DNA from: Flavobacteriaceae bacterium
GTDB taxonomy: Bacteria > Bacteroidota > Bacteroidia > Flavobacteriales > Flavobacteriaceae
Assembly: GCA_002862705.1 (NCBI GenBank)
Contig: PKDU01000035.1
Location: 1 to 48,268, forward strand
Direction of reading: 5' to 3'
DNA: 48,268 nt
Shown: in pieces, positions 26,004 through 34,217 of the stretch
Layout of the letters: each line of letters begins with the position of its first letter
Position numbering within the stretch: the first letter of the stretch is position 1
Notes under the pieces: generated by a model
Database searches by the model: none
What the model was told of the DNA's origin: nothing
The model's input: only the letters and a program-made list of their open reading frames with translations
Position numbers and translations under genes: made by a program

Positions 26004-26455
26004 ATGTATCGTTTTAACACAAATGATTTTCTGATTCGAACTCCTTTATTTGTCATTTTTTTTGGTTTGGACTTTTAAAAGTGATAGAACTTTCTCCTGC
26101 GCAAGGGTTAATTATCGACACAGTTTATTGGATGCCATTTCTAAGTCCTGAGAACTGGGTCATCGTTATTGGTTATTGGGAGATGCTAATTGGTTTATTT
26201 TTTCTGGCAAAAAAAACCACTTTCTACGCTATGCTATTATTGTTTTTGCAAATGAGTGGAACATTTATGCCACTAGTACTACTTCCATCGGTCACTTTTC
26301 AGGATTCTAATTACCTTTTACCAACTCTTGAGGGACAATACATCATCAAAAATATAATCATCATTACTTCTGCAATTGTAATTGGTCGATACTATTTGAA
26401 ACAGCCCTTTTTTGATCAGATTCTTAACCGATTTGAGCGGATTAGAAGTCGCTGA
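26004..26455 (+). CDS. DUF417/YkgB-like membrane protein with an apparent frameshift at a T8 run
   Basis: From ATG 26004 the frame reads MYRFNTNDFLIRTPLFVIFF and then hits TAA at 26076. The family's next block, WFGLLKVIELSPAQGLI, is present in a shifted frame that runs to TGA at 26453-26455. One extra T in the run of eight at 26056-26063 would restore a full protein of about 150 residues. The rest fits DUF417-type proteins (the RclC/YkgB group): GYWEMLIGLFFLAKK, MSGTFMPLVLLPSVTFQ, LPTLEGQYIIKNIIIITSA, with about four membrane helices. The alternative start, GTG at 26081, would lose the first helix. Pseudogene, sequencing error and slippage are all open. Confidence 0.65.
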
Positions 26456-26470
26456 GCTAAAAGAAGAAGA
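26454..26470 (+). repeat. Direct repeat, copy 1
   Basis: GAGCTAAAAGAAGAAGA matches the copy at 26854-26870 at 15 of the first 16 bases. The copies are exactly 400 nt apart and flank the two small membrane-protein ORFs. The sequence is purine-rich and simple, so chance is not excluded. Confidence 0.4.
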
Positions 26471-26482
26471 TATACCTATGGC

Positions 26483-26599
26483 TTAGCTTTCTTTGTCTCT
26501 TTTTTTTCTAAACTTTATATTTAATACTATTTTGAAATAAAATAAGATATATATCAAAAAAATGATACACCCAATAACAAACATTAATTTATTGTTCAT
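26483..26599 (-). CDS. Putative 38-residue single-pass membrane protein
   Basis: ATG at 26599 to TAA at 26483 encodes 38 residues: a short polar start, a hydrophobic helix (about 6-27, including FVIGCIIFLIYILFYF), then a very basic tail ending KFRKKRDKES. It starts 3 nt after the stop of the 55-residue membrane protein on the same strand, so the two form a pair. The tail resembles that of its neighbour (RQRRKD against RKKRDK). The family is unknown. The pairing and topology suggest a real gene, but with so few codons chance remains possible. Confidence 0.42.
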   Translation of the reverse strand: MNNKLMFVIGCIIFLIYILFYFKIVLNIKFRKKRDKES

Positions 26600-26602
26600 A
26601 TT

Positions 26603-26770
26603 CTAATCTTTTCTTCTTTGTCTAATTGCTATTGCAAAACCCAAAATTGTTATTGGCCAAAGGCCAACATATATTCCTTCCAGCTCATTTCCTGTAAACC
26701 AAAGATATATCGAGTACAAAAAACTGATGAAAGCTAAAAGAATTGGATAGTATTTTTCTAAAAAATTCAT
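26603..26770 (-). CDS. Small membrane protein, 55 residues
   Basis: I choose the ATG at 26770 (MNFLEKYYPILLAF). A reading from 26809 would add 13 residues that do not look like a protein start. Two hydrophobic segments (about 8-24 and 32-48, the second with YVGLWPITILGFAIAI) end in a basic RQRRKD tail, giving a probable hairpin with both ends in the cytosol. I do not recognise a characterised family. A near-consensus -7 box (TACATTTA) lies 15 nt upstream. It sits directly upstream of the 38-residue ORF in an AT-rich islet. Confidence 0.55.
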   Translation of the reverse strand: MNFLEKYYPILLAFISFLYSIYLWFTGNELEGIYVGLWPITILGFAIAIRQRRKD

Positions 26771-26853
26771 AATGTGATTTATTGTTAAATGTATGATTAA
26801 TTTGAACATCTAAAAAAACTCCCTTTACTTATTTAGGAGAATTAAAAGTGGTA

Positions 26854-26870
26854 GAACTAAAAGAAGAAGG
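26854..26870 (+). repeat. Direct repeat, copy 2
   Basis: GAACTAAAAGAAGAAGG is the second copy of the repeat at 26454-26470, exactly 400 nt away. It lies at the end of a short open frame (26806-26874, plus strand) that reads like a cut-off protein C-terminus (KKTPFTYLGELKVVELKEEG and stop). Confidence 0.4.
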
Positions 26871-26890
26871 ATAATGAAAGAAAAGTTACA

Positions 26891-28285
26891 TTACTTTCCA
26901 ATACAGAAGTTTGCAAAAATATTTCCCAGTATATCATCTGTGGTAACCTCGCCCGTGATGGTGCCCAACTCGTGTAGCGTTTGACGGATGTCAATAGCCA
27001 GCAAGTCGCTACTGCGGTTTTCTTCTATTCCCTGAATAACCTCCAAGATGCCTGCCATGGCCGCTTGCAATGCCGCCCAATGCCGTTGATTACTCACTAG
27101 GGTGCTTCCCGTGTTCCATTGAAGCAATCCCGCAAAGCGCTGTTTTAATGCGCTAATGTCACTTTCGTCTTTGGTACTGATGACTACATTATCATAAACA
27201 CTGGCAGTTATATCCAAACGGTCTAGTTCGTTAAGGAACGCATCTAATTCAGCCGTTTCGAGTAAATCCTTCTTGTTAATGACCAGCAGTAGGGTGGTGT
27301 CATCACGATTAATTTCGTCTAGGGCCGTCATAACCGCTTGAGGCGTTTGTGTTTTGGGATCAACGACATACATCAATATGCTGGCTTTGTCCATTTTTTC
27401 TTGGGTGCGTTCTACGCCCATAGCTTCTACGATATCCGTTGTTTTGCGAAGTCCGGCGGTATCTATAAAGCGATACCGTATACCCCCAATGGTGAGCATG
27501 TCTTCAATGCTATCACGAGTTGTCCCAGCAATATCTGAAACAAGGGCTTTGTCTTCTTCAAGCAAGGCATTTAAGAGCGAAGATTTACCTGCATTAGGCA
27601 TGCCAATAAGTGCTACGGGAATACCGTGTTTGACAGCATTTCCCGTTTCAAAAGAATCCAATAGATTTTTGAGTGTTGTGCGGATGTCATCGACAAGTTC
27701 ACGCAATTGTGTTCTGTCTGCAAAGGCAACATCTTCTTCGCTAAAATCAAGTTCCAATTCAATAAGTGAAGCAAACGACAAAAGTCCTTCTCGTAAGCTG
27801 CCAAGGCTTTTGCTGATGCCCCCACGGAGGTGCTGCACCGCAATATGATGCGCCGCCTCATTTTCAGATGCTATCAAATCTGCAACAGCCTCTGCTTGTG
27901 CCAAATCCATTTTTTTATTTAAAAAGGCACGTAGTGTAAATTCGCCCGGTTGGGCCAAGCGTGCCCCACTATCTTGTAATATTTTTAGAATTTTTTGCTG
28001 CACATAAACCGAACCGTGGCAAGAAATCTCTACCACATCTTCCCCTGTATAGGAATTGGGATGCTTAAAAACTGTTAGCAGTACTTCGTCAATAAGCGTA
28101 TTCTTGAAATGAAAATCGCCCAACAGAACCCGATGGGTGCCTTGTTTGGACAATTGTTTTCCAAAACGTGATTTAAAGATTTCTTCAGCTATGGGAATTG
28201 CGTTGTCACCGCTCAGCCGCAGCACTGCGATGGCCGCAGCACCTGGGGCAGTTGATAATGCAACTATGGTGTCGTTGATGTTCAA
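26891..28285 (-). CDS. mnmE: tRNA modification GTPase MnmE (TTG start)
   Basis: MnmE works with MnmG to install carboxymethylaminomethyl groups at U34 of tRNAs. The 464-residue protein has the tetrahydrofolate-binding N-domain (NDTIVALSTAPGAAAIAVLRLSG), a central helical region, and the inserted G domain with GMPNAGKSSLLNALL near residue 228, IAGTTRDSI, DTAGL and NKKD. It ends with the C-[IL]-GK signature FCIGK. The start is TTG at 28285, as an in-frame TAA lies six codons upstream. The TTG overlaps the TGA of the upstream GNAT gene, implying coupling. Confidence 0.96.
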   Translation of the reverse strand: MNINDTIVALSTAPGAAAIAVLRLSGDNAIPIAEEIFKSRFGKQLSKQGTHRVLLGDFHFKNTLIDEVLLTVFKHPNSYTGEDVVEISCHGSVYVQQKILKILQDSGARLAQPGEFTLRAFLNKKMDLAQAEAVADLIASENEAAHHIAVQHLRGGISKSLGSLREGLLSFASLIELELDFSEEDVAFADRTQLRELVDDIRTTLKNLLDSFETGNAVKHGIPVALIGMPNAGKSSLLNALLEEDKALVSDIAGTTRDSIEDMLTIGGIRYRFIDTAGLRKTTDIVEAMGVERTQEKMDKASILMYVVDPKTQTPQAVMTALDEINRDDTTLLLVINKKDLLETAELDAFLNELDRLDITASVYDNVVISTKDESDISALKQRFAGLLQWNTGSTLVSNQRHWAALQAAMAGILEVIQGIEENRSSDLLAIDIRQTLHELGTITGEVTTDDILGNIFANFCIGK

Positions 28286-29412
28286 ATTGAAATGTCTTTA
28301 CGGTAAGTTCTGCGTCGTTTGTGCAGCTCGTGTTTGTAATTCTTCCACAAGGCTTGAATCGGTTTATTTTCTTCCAGCTCTGGGTTGGTTTCTACTTTTG
28401 TAATGCCACGTTTGTTAAATAATTCCTGAATTTCTTGAAATATAATGGCCGTAACGCCTTTGTTTTGATAACTTTCTTTGATACCAATCAAATAGAATGA
28501 AGCGCGATTGTTTTTACGTAACGCACGCCACAAATGATAAAAGCCGAAGGGAAACATTTTTCCATTGATGCGTTTGAGTGCTTTTGTGAAAGAGGGCATG
28601 GTAATCGTAAAACCAATCATTTCATCGTTTTCGTCAACGACACATTTGATAAAATCGGGATGCACGTAGGGTAGATACTTCTTTTTATATACTTCAATTT
28701 GATGTTGTTGAATGGGCACAAAAGACTGTAACTTATTATAAGTTTGATTGAGCAACTCAAACATCTTATCCACGTGAGGCTCAACGTCTTTTGTAGTTTT
28801 AAATTCTAAGGTTTTGAGCTTAAATCTTTCCTTAATCACACCTGCAAACTTTTTGACCTTTTCGGGGGCGTCTTTGGCATCGTAAATGTCGATTTGAAAT
28901 TCAATCCACTCACTTTGTTTTTTAAGCCCCAATTTTTCCAGATGCACTTTTTGATAGGGGTAGTGATACCAAGTAATCATGGTATTCATATGTTCATAAC
29001 CATGTATGAGTAGTCCCGCCTTGTCCATGTTTGAAAAGCCCATGGGCCCCTCAATATAGGTCATGCCTTCGGCGATGGCAACGGCCTCAACAGCCTCAAT
29101 AAGCTTTTGGCTTACTTCCAAGTCGTCAATGGTGTCATACCAGCCAAAACGCACTTTGGTTTTTTTGAGCTCTTCAATTTCAACCCAATTGATCATGGCT
29201 GCAATTCGGCCAACAACCTTTCCTTTTTTCTTTGCTAGAAAAAGCCGTGCCATGGCGTGTTCAAAAACAGCATTCTTTTGAGGATCAAAAATGTCCATTT
29301 CCTCTTTTGCTATGGGCGGTACCCATTGGGCACAATTGCGGTAGAGTTCAAATGGGAATTGAAAAAAAGCACGGTATTGTTGTCTTGAAGTTACTTCTAC
29401 AATTTCAATCAT
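28282..29412 (-). CDS. GNAT-superfamily acyltransferase-like protein of unknown function
   Basis: The 376-residue protein is longer than a single GNAT domain. Residues 1-80 include YRNCAQWVPPIAKEEMDIFDPQKN and MARLFLAKKKGKVVGRIAA, an acyltransferase-like start. The middle has IEGPMGFSNMDKAGLLIHGYEH, a phrase I associate with a conserved uncharacterised family in Bacteroidota. The C-terminal part (FYLIGIKESYQNKGVTAIIFQEI) carries a GNAT-like acetyl-CoA pocket motif, Q-x-x-G-x-x. The substrate is unknown. It overlaps mnmE by 4 nt and the upstream outer-membrane gene by 4 nt (ATGA), so all three are one coupled unit. Confidence 0.75.
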   Translation of the reverse strand: MIEIVEVTSRQQYRAFFQFPFELYRNCAQWVPPIAKEEMDIFDPQKNAVFEHAMARLFLAKKKGKVVGRIAAMINWVEIEELKKTKVRFGWYDTIDDLEVSQKLIEAVEAVAIAEGMTYIEGPMGFSNMDKAGLLIHGYEHMNTMITWYHYPYQKVHLEKLGLKKQSEWIEFQIDIYDAKDAPEKVKKFAGVIKERFKLKTLEFKTTKDVEPHVDKMFELLNQTYNKLQSFVPIQQHQIEVYKKKYLPYVHPDFIKCVVDENDEMIGFTITMPSFTKALKRINGKMFPFGFYHLWRALRKNNRASFYLIGIKESYQNKGVTAIIFQEIQELFNKRGITKVETNPELEENKPIQALWKNYKHELHKRRRTYRKDISI

Positions 29413-30500
29413 TTCATACGTCTTATTTTACGCTCAATTTTCTTTTGCTTTCGGTCTAATTTTTTCAAACCTCTGCCTGTTCGTTTCGCAGCCTTTCTAA
29501 TTTTCTTGCTTTCTGATTTGTCTTTTTTGCGTGCGGCTCTTTTCTGCTTTTTTACCTCAATATTTTGCGGTTCTTCTTTCCAGATATTGTGACGATCTAC
29601 CCGGTACGAAATGCCAATGCCCGCAGTCATTAAACTGGGCGTAGTCTTTAGGCTTTGTTGTACTGCGACATCGAGCTGGAAATTACTGTTAAATAAATAA
29701 GCCACACCTGCGCCAAGTGTTAAATCGCTGTAGTGTGGGCTATCGTCGAGGGTATATTCACCAAAAAAGGACCATTTTGATTGGGTACTGTAGGTAACCG
29801 TTCCCAGTAATTTCTTTTGCTGCACATCGGCAGTTATATAATGCATGCCAACATTATGCACCACCACCAGCCCTGGGCGTAGGTGTTGTTGTAAAATAAG
29901 CATGGCGGTACCAGAAACAAAAGGCTCTGTTAGGGGACGGTAATTGTAATCAAATAAGGGTAAAAAGTTCTCTTGGTAGGGATAAACACCGCCAGTGCTA
30001 AACTGCGCGCCTGTATATACCGAAACAGCTGGAATCAAATCACGCCAGCGTATTCTATTATTGGCGTGCCAACTGTAAAGATTTGGTTTGTATTTGTCAA
30101 CCTTTCGAAAGGGGTCATATACCAAATATTTGGCACCAACTCCTAAGTCACGCAAGCTGTTTCTTGTTAAGTTGTATGTGCCAACAGCGTTTGAGTAGCG
30201 CAAGGCGTCAATTTGATAATCTGCAGTGCCGACCACCTCCAATTGTTCTTTAAATACGCCAATGCGAATTTGAGTCCTTGCACCCATACCAGTATATGAA
30301 GCATCTTGAAATGCGCTAAAACTACCTGTTCGAAACGACAAGCCTTGTTCCAATTGGTAGACACGCTTGCCAACGCCAAATGCCCCCATGGATTGACTTG
30401 GGCGATTGCTGTTTATGACCTCGGTATATTGTGCCGTTGCGATACAGGGCATGATCAGTACCGCTGAAAAACACAATATATATAGTGATGATAAGCGCAT
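29409..30500 (-). CDS. Outer-membrane transporter-like beta-barrel protein with a basic tail
   Basis: I take the ATG at 30500 (363 residues): it gives a clean signal peptide (MRLSSLYILCFSAV...CIATAQ) and a -7 box ends 3 nt upstream, whereas the longer frame from 30533 starts upstream of that promoter. After the signal come INSNRPSQSMGAFGVGKRVYQLEQG and many amphipathic strands, as in the 'transporter' family related to Phenol_MetA_deg. The last 50 residues are extraordinary for such a protein: 26 are Lys or Arg (for example KKLDRKQKKIERKIRRMK). The function is unknown. It heads the operon with the GNAT protein and mnmE. Confidence 0.75.
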   Translation of the reverse strand: MRLSSLYILCFSAVLIMPCIATAQYTEVINSNRPSQSMGAFGVGKRVYQLEQGLSFRTGSFSAFQDASYTGMGARTQIRIGVFKEQLEVVGTADYQIDALRYSNAVGTYNLTRNSLRDLGVGAKYLVYDPFRKVDKYKPNLYSWHANNRIRWRDLIPAVSVYTGAQFSTGGVYPYQENFLPLFDYNYRPLTEPFVSGTAMLILQQHLRPGLVVVHNVGMHYITADVQQKKLLGTVTYSTQSKWSFFGEYTLDDSPHYSDLTLGAGVAYLFNSNFQLDVAVQQSLKTTPSLMTAGIGISYRVDRHNIWKEEPQNIEVKKQKRAARKKDKSESKKIRKAAKRTGRGLKKLDRKQKKIERKIRRMK

Positions 30501-30503
30501 ATT

Positions 30504-30511
30504 CAAAGATA
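30504..30511 (-). promoter_or_regulatory. -7 promoter element for the outer-membrane protein/GNAT/mnmE operon
   Basis: TATCTTTG on the minus strand, perfect TAnnTTTG, ends 3 nt before the ATG at 30500. It decides that start against the longer frame from 30533. It is back-to-back with the YfhO promoter, 36 nt apart. Confidence 0.6.
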
Positions 30512-30547
30512 CATGAATTAAAAATTCCGTCATTATACATAGAGTTG

Positions 30548-30555
30548 TATTTTTG
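30548..30555 (+). promoter_or_regulatory. -7 promoter element for the YfhO/glycosyltransferase/flippase operon
   Basis: TATTTTTG, perfect TAnnTTTG, ends 4 nt before the ATGATG at 30560. This predicts a leaderless message. No clear -33 box was found. Confidence 0.6.
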
Positions 30556-30559
30556 AAAC

Positions 30560-32977
30560 ATGATGAAACATCCAGTATTGCGTTTTTTACTGCCGCATGC
30601 GTTAGTAACTGTTTTATTTGCCCTTATTTCATTGGCATATTTTTATCCTTTGTTATCCAATAAGTATCTCGAGCAATCCGATATTGTTCAGTATAAAGGA
30701 ATGCAACGTCAAATTCTAGAACACCGTGCTGAATTTGACGAAGAACCCTATTGGATTGACAACGCCTTTGTCGGCATGCCTACCTATCAAATTACGGGAC
30801 GATACCCTTACGATGTGTTGCGTTATGTTGACACGGCCTTGCGTTTTCTGCCGCGACCTGCCGACATGCTGTTTTTGTACCTGTTCTTTTTTTATGTGTT
30901 TGCACAGAGCAGGCATTTTTCCAAGCCTGTTTCCGTATTGGGTGCACTTGCCTACGGGTTTTCATCTTATTACATCATTATTCTTATGGTTGGGCATAAC
31001 ACAAAGGCCATGACCTTGGCCTATGCGCCACTTGTGTTTTTAGGATTGTTTCAAGTATTGATTGATCGAAAGAAATGGGGTGTGCTATGGCTCACACTTG
31101 GCCTGGCATTACAACTCCATGCCAATCACCTGCAGATGACCTACTACACTTTGGTGATGGTGTTTATCACAACCCTAATGTGGGGCATTCACAAGTGGTT
31201 TAAGCATGGTATTTCAAATACATTAAAACCCGTAGCAACACTACTTATTTCAGGTGCATTGGCACTCGTTTTAAACGCACAAGGCGTACTCGCCACCTTA
31301 GATTATACCAAATTCAGCACGCGAGGAACAAGTGAATTGACCATTAATCCAGATGGAACGGACAAAGTAGCTTCGGACGGGCTTTCATTTGATTACATCA
31401 CTTCATACAGCTATGGCATCTTGGAATCCATGACTTTTATATCTCCCAATATTATGGGCGGTAGTTCAAGTGAAGGCTTTGCTGATGACAGCCCTTTTAT
31501 GCAGTTTATTAAGACCAAAATGGGCGAGGGAAGTATCAACTACGATACGGCAATTGGTCTGCTGCGCCAATTCAGACCGTATTGGGGCGATCAACCTTTT
31601 GTGGCTGCGCCTGTTTATATGGGTGTGGTGGTCTTGTTTTTTGCGGTTTTGGGATTGGTGGTAGCCAATAGGAAAATGCGTTTTGTGTTGCTCTCGATAA
31701 TTGCCGTTTCACTACTCTTTTCGTGGGGTAAGAATGCACCCGAGGCCACTCAATTTTTCATCGATTATTTGCCCTTGTACAATAAATTCAGGGCTGTTAG
31801 TTCGGCTCAAATCATGATCATGCTTTGCGTACCATATGCCGCTATGTTGGGCATGCAACACCTGACTCAAGAAAAGGGACTGAGTAGAAAAAAGGGGGTA
31901 GCGGTATACAGTGTTGTAGCTATATTTATTGCTTTAATTTTATTTTTAATAGGCGGGGCTAAAGGCTTCTTTTCGTTTACCAGAACTTCCGAAGGCTTGT
32001 CGAATTTACCCAATGTGCTACTAGAACCATTACAGGCATCAAGAAAGCTGTTTGTTTGGGAAGATATTTGGCGTATTCTCACCTATATGGCTTTAATTGT
32101 ATTGGCTGTACTTGCCCTTTGGCGCAGGTTGATTTCGGGTGTTGTATTTGCTGTTGCTATTGCAATAATAAGTCTCGCCGATCTGTGGCAGTACAACAGA
32201 CTTTTCTTTAACGTAGATCAGTTTAAAGGGAAATACCAGTCCGAATATCCCTTTGACATAACGCCGCAAGACAAAACTATTCAAGCAGACAAATCAACCT
32301 ATCGTGTTTTTGAACCCAGGCTTGGTTTTTCATCATCGAGAGCTGCCTATTTTCATAATAGCTTAGGGGGCTACCACGGAGCCAAACCTGCATTGCTGCA
32401 AGACGTTTATGATTTCCACCTATACAAACAAGACAGTGCGGTGCTTGATATGCTAAATGTAAAATACGTCATTGATGACCAATATGCTGATGGGGTAGGG
32501 AAACGCCCATCTGCACTCGGGCCTGTATGGCTTGTAGATGAGGTGTTACAGCTTGCAAATGCCGATGAAGCCATAGTACAACTCAACAAGATAGATTTGA
32601 AAACCCAGGCAATTTCGCAAACGCTAAAGTCAACATCATATACCTCCGCAGCAACTGACACCATTTATTTAGTTGAAAAGCGCAATAATTTATTGCGATA
32701 CACTGTTTCCACAGCACATCAGCGTTTGGCGGTGTTTTCAGAAATGTATTATCCTAATGGCTGGTCGGTGCATATTGACGGGGAGTTGCAACGCTATCAC
32801 AAGGTTAATTATATGCTCCGAGGGCTTGTTGTTCCTCCAGGAAAACATGAGATTGTATTTGCGTTTAAACCAACTGTAATACGAAACGGGACCTTGCTAA
32901 TGGCATCAGGCTGGGTGTTGTTCTTGCTTATGATAGGAATGCTTATACGTCAACAAAAAGAAACTAAGCTTGGCTGA
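30560..32977 (+). CDS. YfhO-family multi-pass membrane protein (GT-C-like)
   Basis: The 805-residue protein has about a dozen hydrophobic helices in the first 560 residues and a large extracytoplasmic domain, then one last helix before the end (LLMASGWVLFLLMIGMLI). The early loop has EQSDIVQYKGMQRQI with an acidic pair, and GMPTYQITGRYP, as in YfhO proteins, which resemble C-type glycosyltransferases using lipid-linked sugars. RLAVFSEMYYPNGW near residue 725 is a conserved C-terminal block. It is probably involved in adding sugars to envelope polymers, which is inference from the family and from the following glycosyltransferase and flippase. Two adjacent ATGs (30560, 30563) could start it. 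Confidence 0.87.
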   Translation: MMKHPVLRFLLPHALVTVLFALISLAYFYPLLSNKYLEQSDIVQYKGMQRQILEHRAEFDEEPYWIDNAFVGMPTYQITGRYPYDVLRYVDTALRFLPRPADMLFLYLFFFYVFAQSRHFSKPVSVLGALAYGFSSYYIIILMVGHNTKAMTLAYAPLVFLGLFQVLIDRKKWGVLWLTLGLALQLHANHLQMTYYTLVMVFITTLMWGIHKWFKHGISNTLKPVATLLISGALALVLNAQGVLATLDYTKFSTRGTSELTINPDGTDKVASDGLSFDYITSYSYGILESMTFISPNIMGGSSSEGFADDSPFMQFIKTKMGEGSINYDTAIGLLRQFRPYWGDQPFVAAPVYMGVVVLFFAVLGLVVANRKMRFVLLSIIAVSLLFSWGKNAPEATQFFIDYLPLYNKFRAVSSAQIMIMLCVPYAAMLGMQHLTQEKGLSRKKGVAVYSVVAIFIALILFLIGGAKGFFSFTRTSEGLSNLPNVLLEPLQASRKLFVWEDIWRILTYMALIVLAVLALWRRLISGVVFAVAIAIISLADLWQYNRLFFNVDQFKGKYQSEYPFDITPQDKTIQADKSTYRVFEPRLGFSSSRAAYFHNSLGGYHGAKPALLQDVYDFHLYKQDSAVLDMLNVKYVIDDQYADGVGKRPSALGPVWLVDEVLQLANADEAIVQLNKIDLKTQAISQTLKSTSYTSAATDTIYLVEKRNNLLRYTVSTAHQRLAVFSEMYYPNGWSVHIDGELQRYHKVNYMLRGLVVPPGKHEIVFAFKPTVIRNGTLLMASGWVLFLLMIGMLIRQQKETKLG

Positions 32978-34217
32978 TATCAAACGCGTTGCGATAACGG
33001 TTTATTACTGGCCGCCATCTGGTGGTTCAGGCGTACAGCGTTGGTTGTTTTTAGTACACTATTTTGCCGCCCAAGGGATGGATGTCACTGTTTTTGTTCC
33101 TAAGAATCCCCGTGTTGCCCAACAAGACGATGCATTAAGGCAAAAAGTTCACCAATCGATTACAGAAGTAAAGGTTGATGGTTGGGAGCCGTTGCAACAT
33201 TCCAGCAATCCCATAGGGGAGAACTTGGGCGGAAAGCGGGGTATTGTGAAGCGTTTTATGTTATGGGTGCGCGCCAATTTCTTTATTCCCGATGCGCGGG
33301 TGTATTGGGCCAAAGCGGCAACGCAGGCTTTTTTGAAGCAGCACAAGCAAAACCCGTTTGATGTAATTATTACATCTGGACCACCACATTCGCTGCATCT
33401 AATAGGCTTGCAAGCCAAGCAACAATCAGGCATTTTATGGATTGCAGATTTTAGAGATCCATGGACTGGATTTTTTCAAAACCGCAGCCTTCCCTTGAGC
33501 AAAAAGGCGAAGCAAAAGCACCAGCAACTTGAGCAAAAGGTCTTGCAACAGGCAGATCACATTGTCGTAACCGCCCCTTCTTTAAAAGCAGATTTTAAAG
33601 CACATCATCGCAACATTACTGTACTTACCAATGGGTATGAACAACGTCTGCCCACGGCAACAGCAGCTACTACCGGGATGGTGTATGCTGGTAGCTTAAA
33701 AGCACAGCAGAACCCAACAGTCTTGTGGCAGACTGTCGCATCACTGATTAAATCAAATGCTGCTTTCAGCGAAGCCTTTTCATTGGATGTGTATGGCAAA
33801 GTAGCCACTTCCATAAAAGCGGAAGTAAAATCACTTGGCATTGAAACACACGTGCGTTTTTTGGGGTACCAACCCAAAGAGGTTGTTGATGTGCAACTTA
33901 CAAATGCAAAAGCCTTATTATTGTTGGGTATAAATATGCCCATGACAGCAAATGTAATTCACGGTAAATTATTTGAATATATGGCTGCTCAGCGTCCTGT
34001 GTTGGGTATTGGCTCAAAGCCAAGCGATATGCAAGTCCTTTTTGATGCACATCAATTGGGGGTCTATGCTTCATTTTCAGCGCAGTCTAAAATTAAAGAA
34101 ACCTTGCTTAGATGGTTTGTAAAAAACGACATGCCTCAAGTAGGTAAGGACATTGCGCGCTATGAACGCAATGCGATCGCTCAAGAATACCTGGCGTTAA
34201 TACGTTCGCTATCATGA
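32970..34217 (+). CDS. Glycosyltransferase family 4 protein (TTG start)
   Basis: The 415-residue protein is a GT-B glycosyltransferase. The N-terminal half begins VAITVYYWPPSGGSGVQRWL, the usual start of this group, and has DVIITSGPPHSLHLIG and WIADFRDPWTGFF. The C-terminal half has VLTNGYEQRLP, MVYAGSLKAQQNP, and the donor-binding HGKLFEYMAAQRPVLGIG with the conserved Glu. The donor and acceptor are unknown. The start is TTG at 32970, inside the last codons of the YfhO gene (8-nt overlap). No ATG is available between the upstream in-frame stop and the conserved block. Confidence 0.9.
   Translation: MADIKRVAITVYYWPPSGGSGVQRWLFLVHYFAAQGMDVTVFVPKNPRVAQQDDALRQKVHQSITEVKVDGWEPLQHSSNPIGENLGGKRGIVKRFMLWVRANFFIPDARVYWAKAATQAFLKQHKQNPFDVIITSGPPHSLHLIGLQAKQQSGILWIADFRDPWTGFFQNRSLPLSKKAKQKHQQLEQKVLQQADHIVVTAPSLKADFKAHHRNITVLTNGYEQRLPTATAATTGMVYAGSLKAQQNPTVLWQTVASLIKSNAAFSEAFSLDVYGKVATSIKAEVKSLGIETHVRFLGYQPKEVVDVQLTNAKALLLLGINMPMTANVIHGKLFEYMAAQRPVLGIGSKPSDMQVLFDAHQLGVYASFSAQSKIKETLLRWFVKNDMPQVGKDIARYERNAIAQEYLALIRSLS

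Noticed and set aside
27354..27848. A 164-codon open frame on the plus strand
   Set aside because: It is the antisense shadow of mnmE and its composition (Ser-rich, no motifs) is typical of such shadows.
30500..30533. Longer start for the outer-membrane protein
   Set aside because: The extra 11 residues spoil the signal peptide and would lie upstream of the -7 box at 30504-30511.
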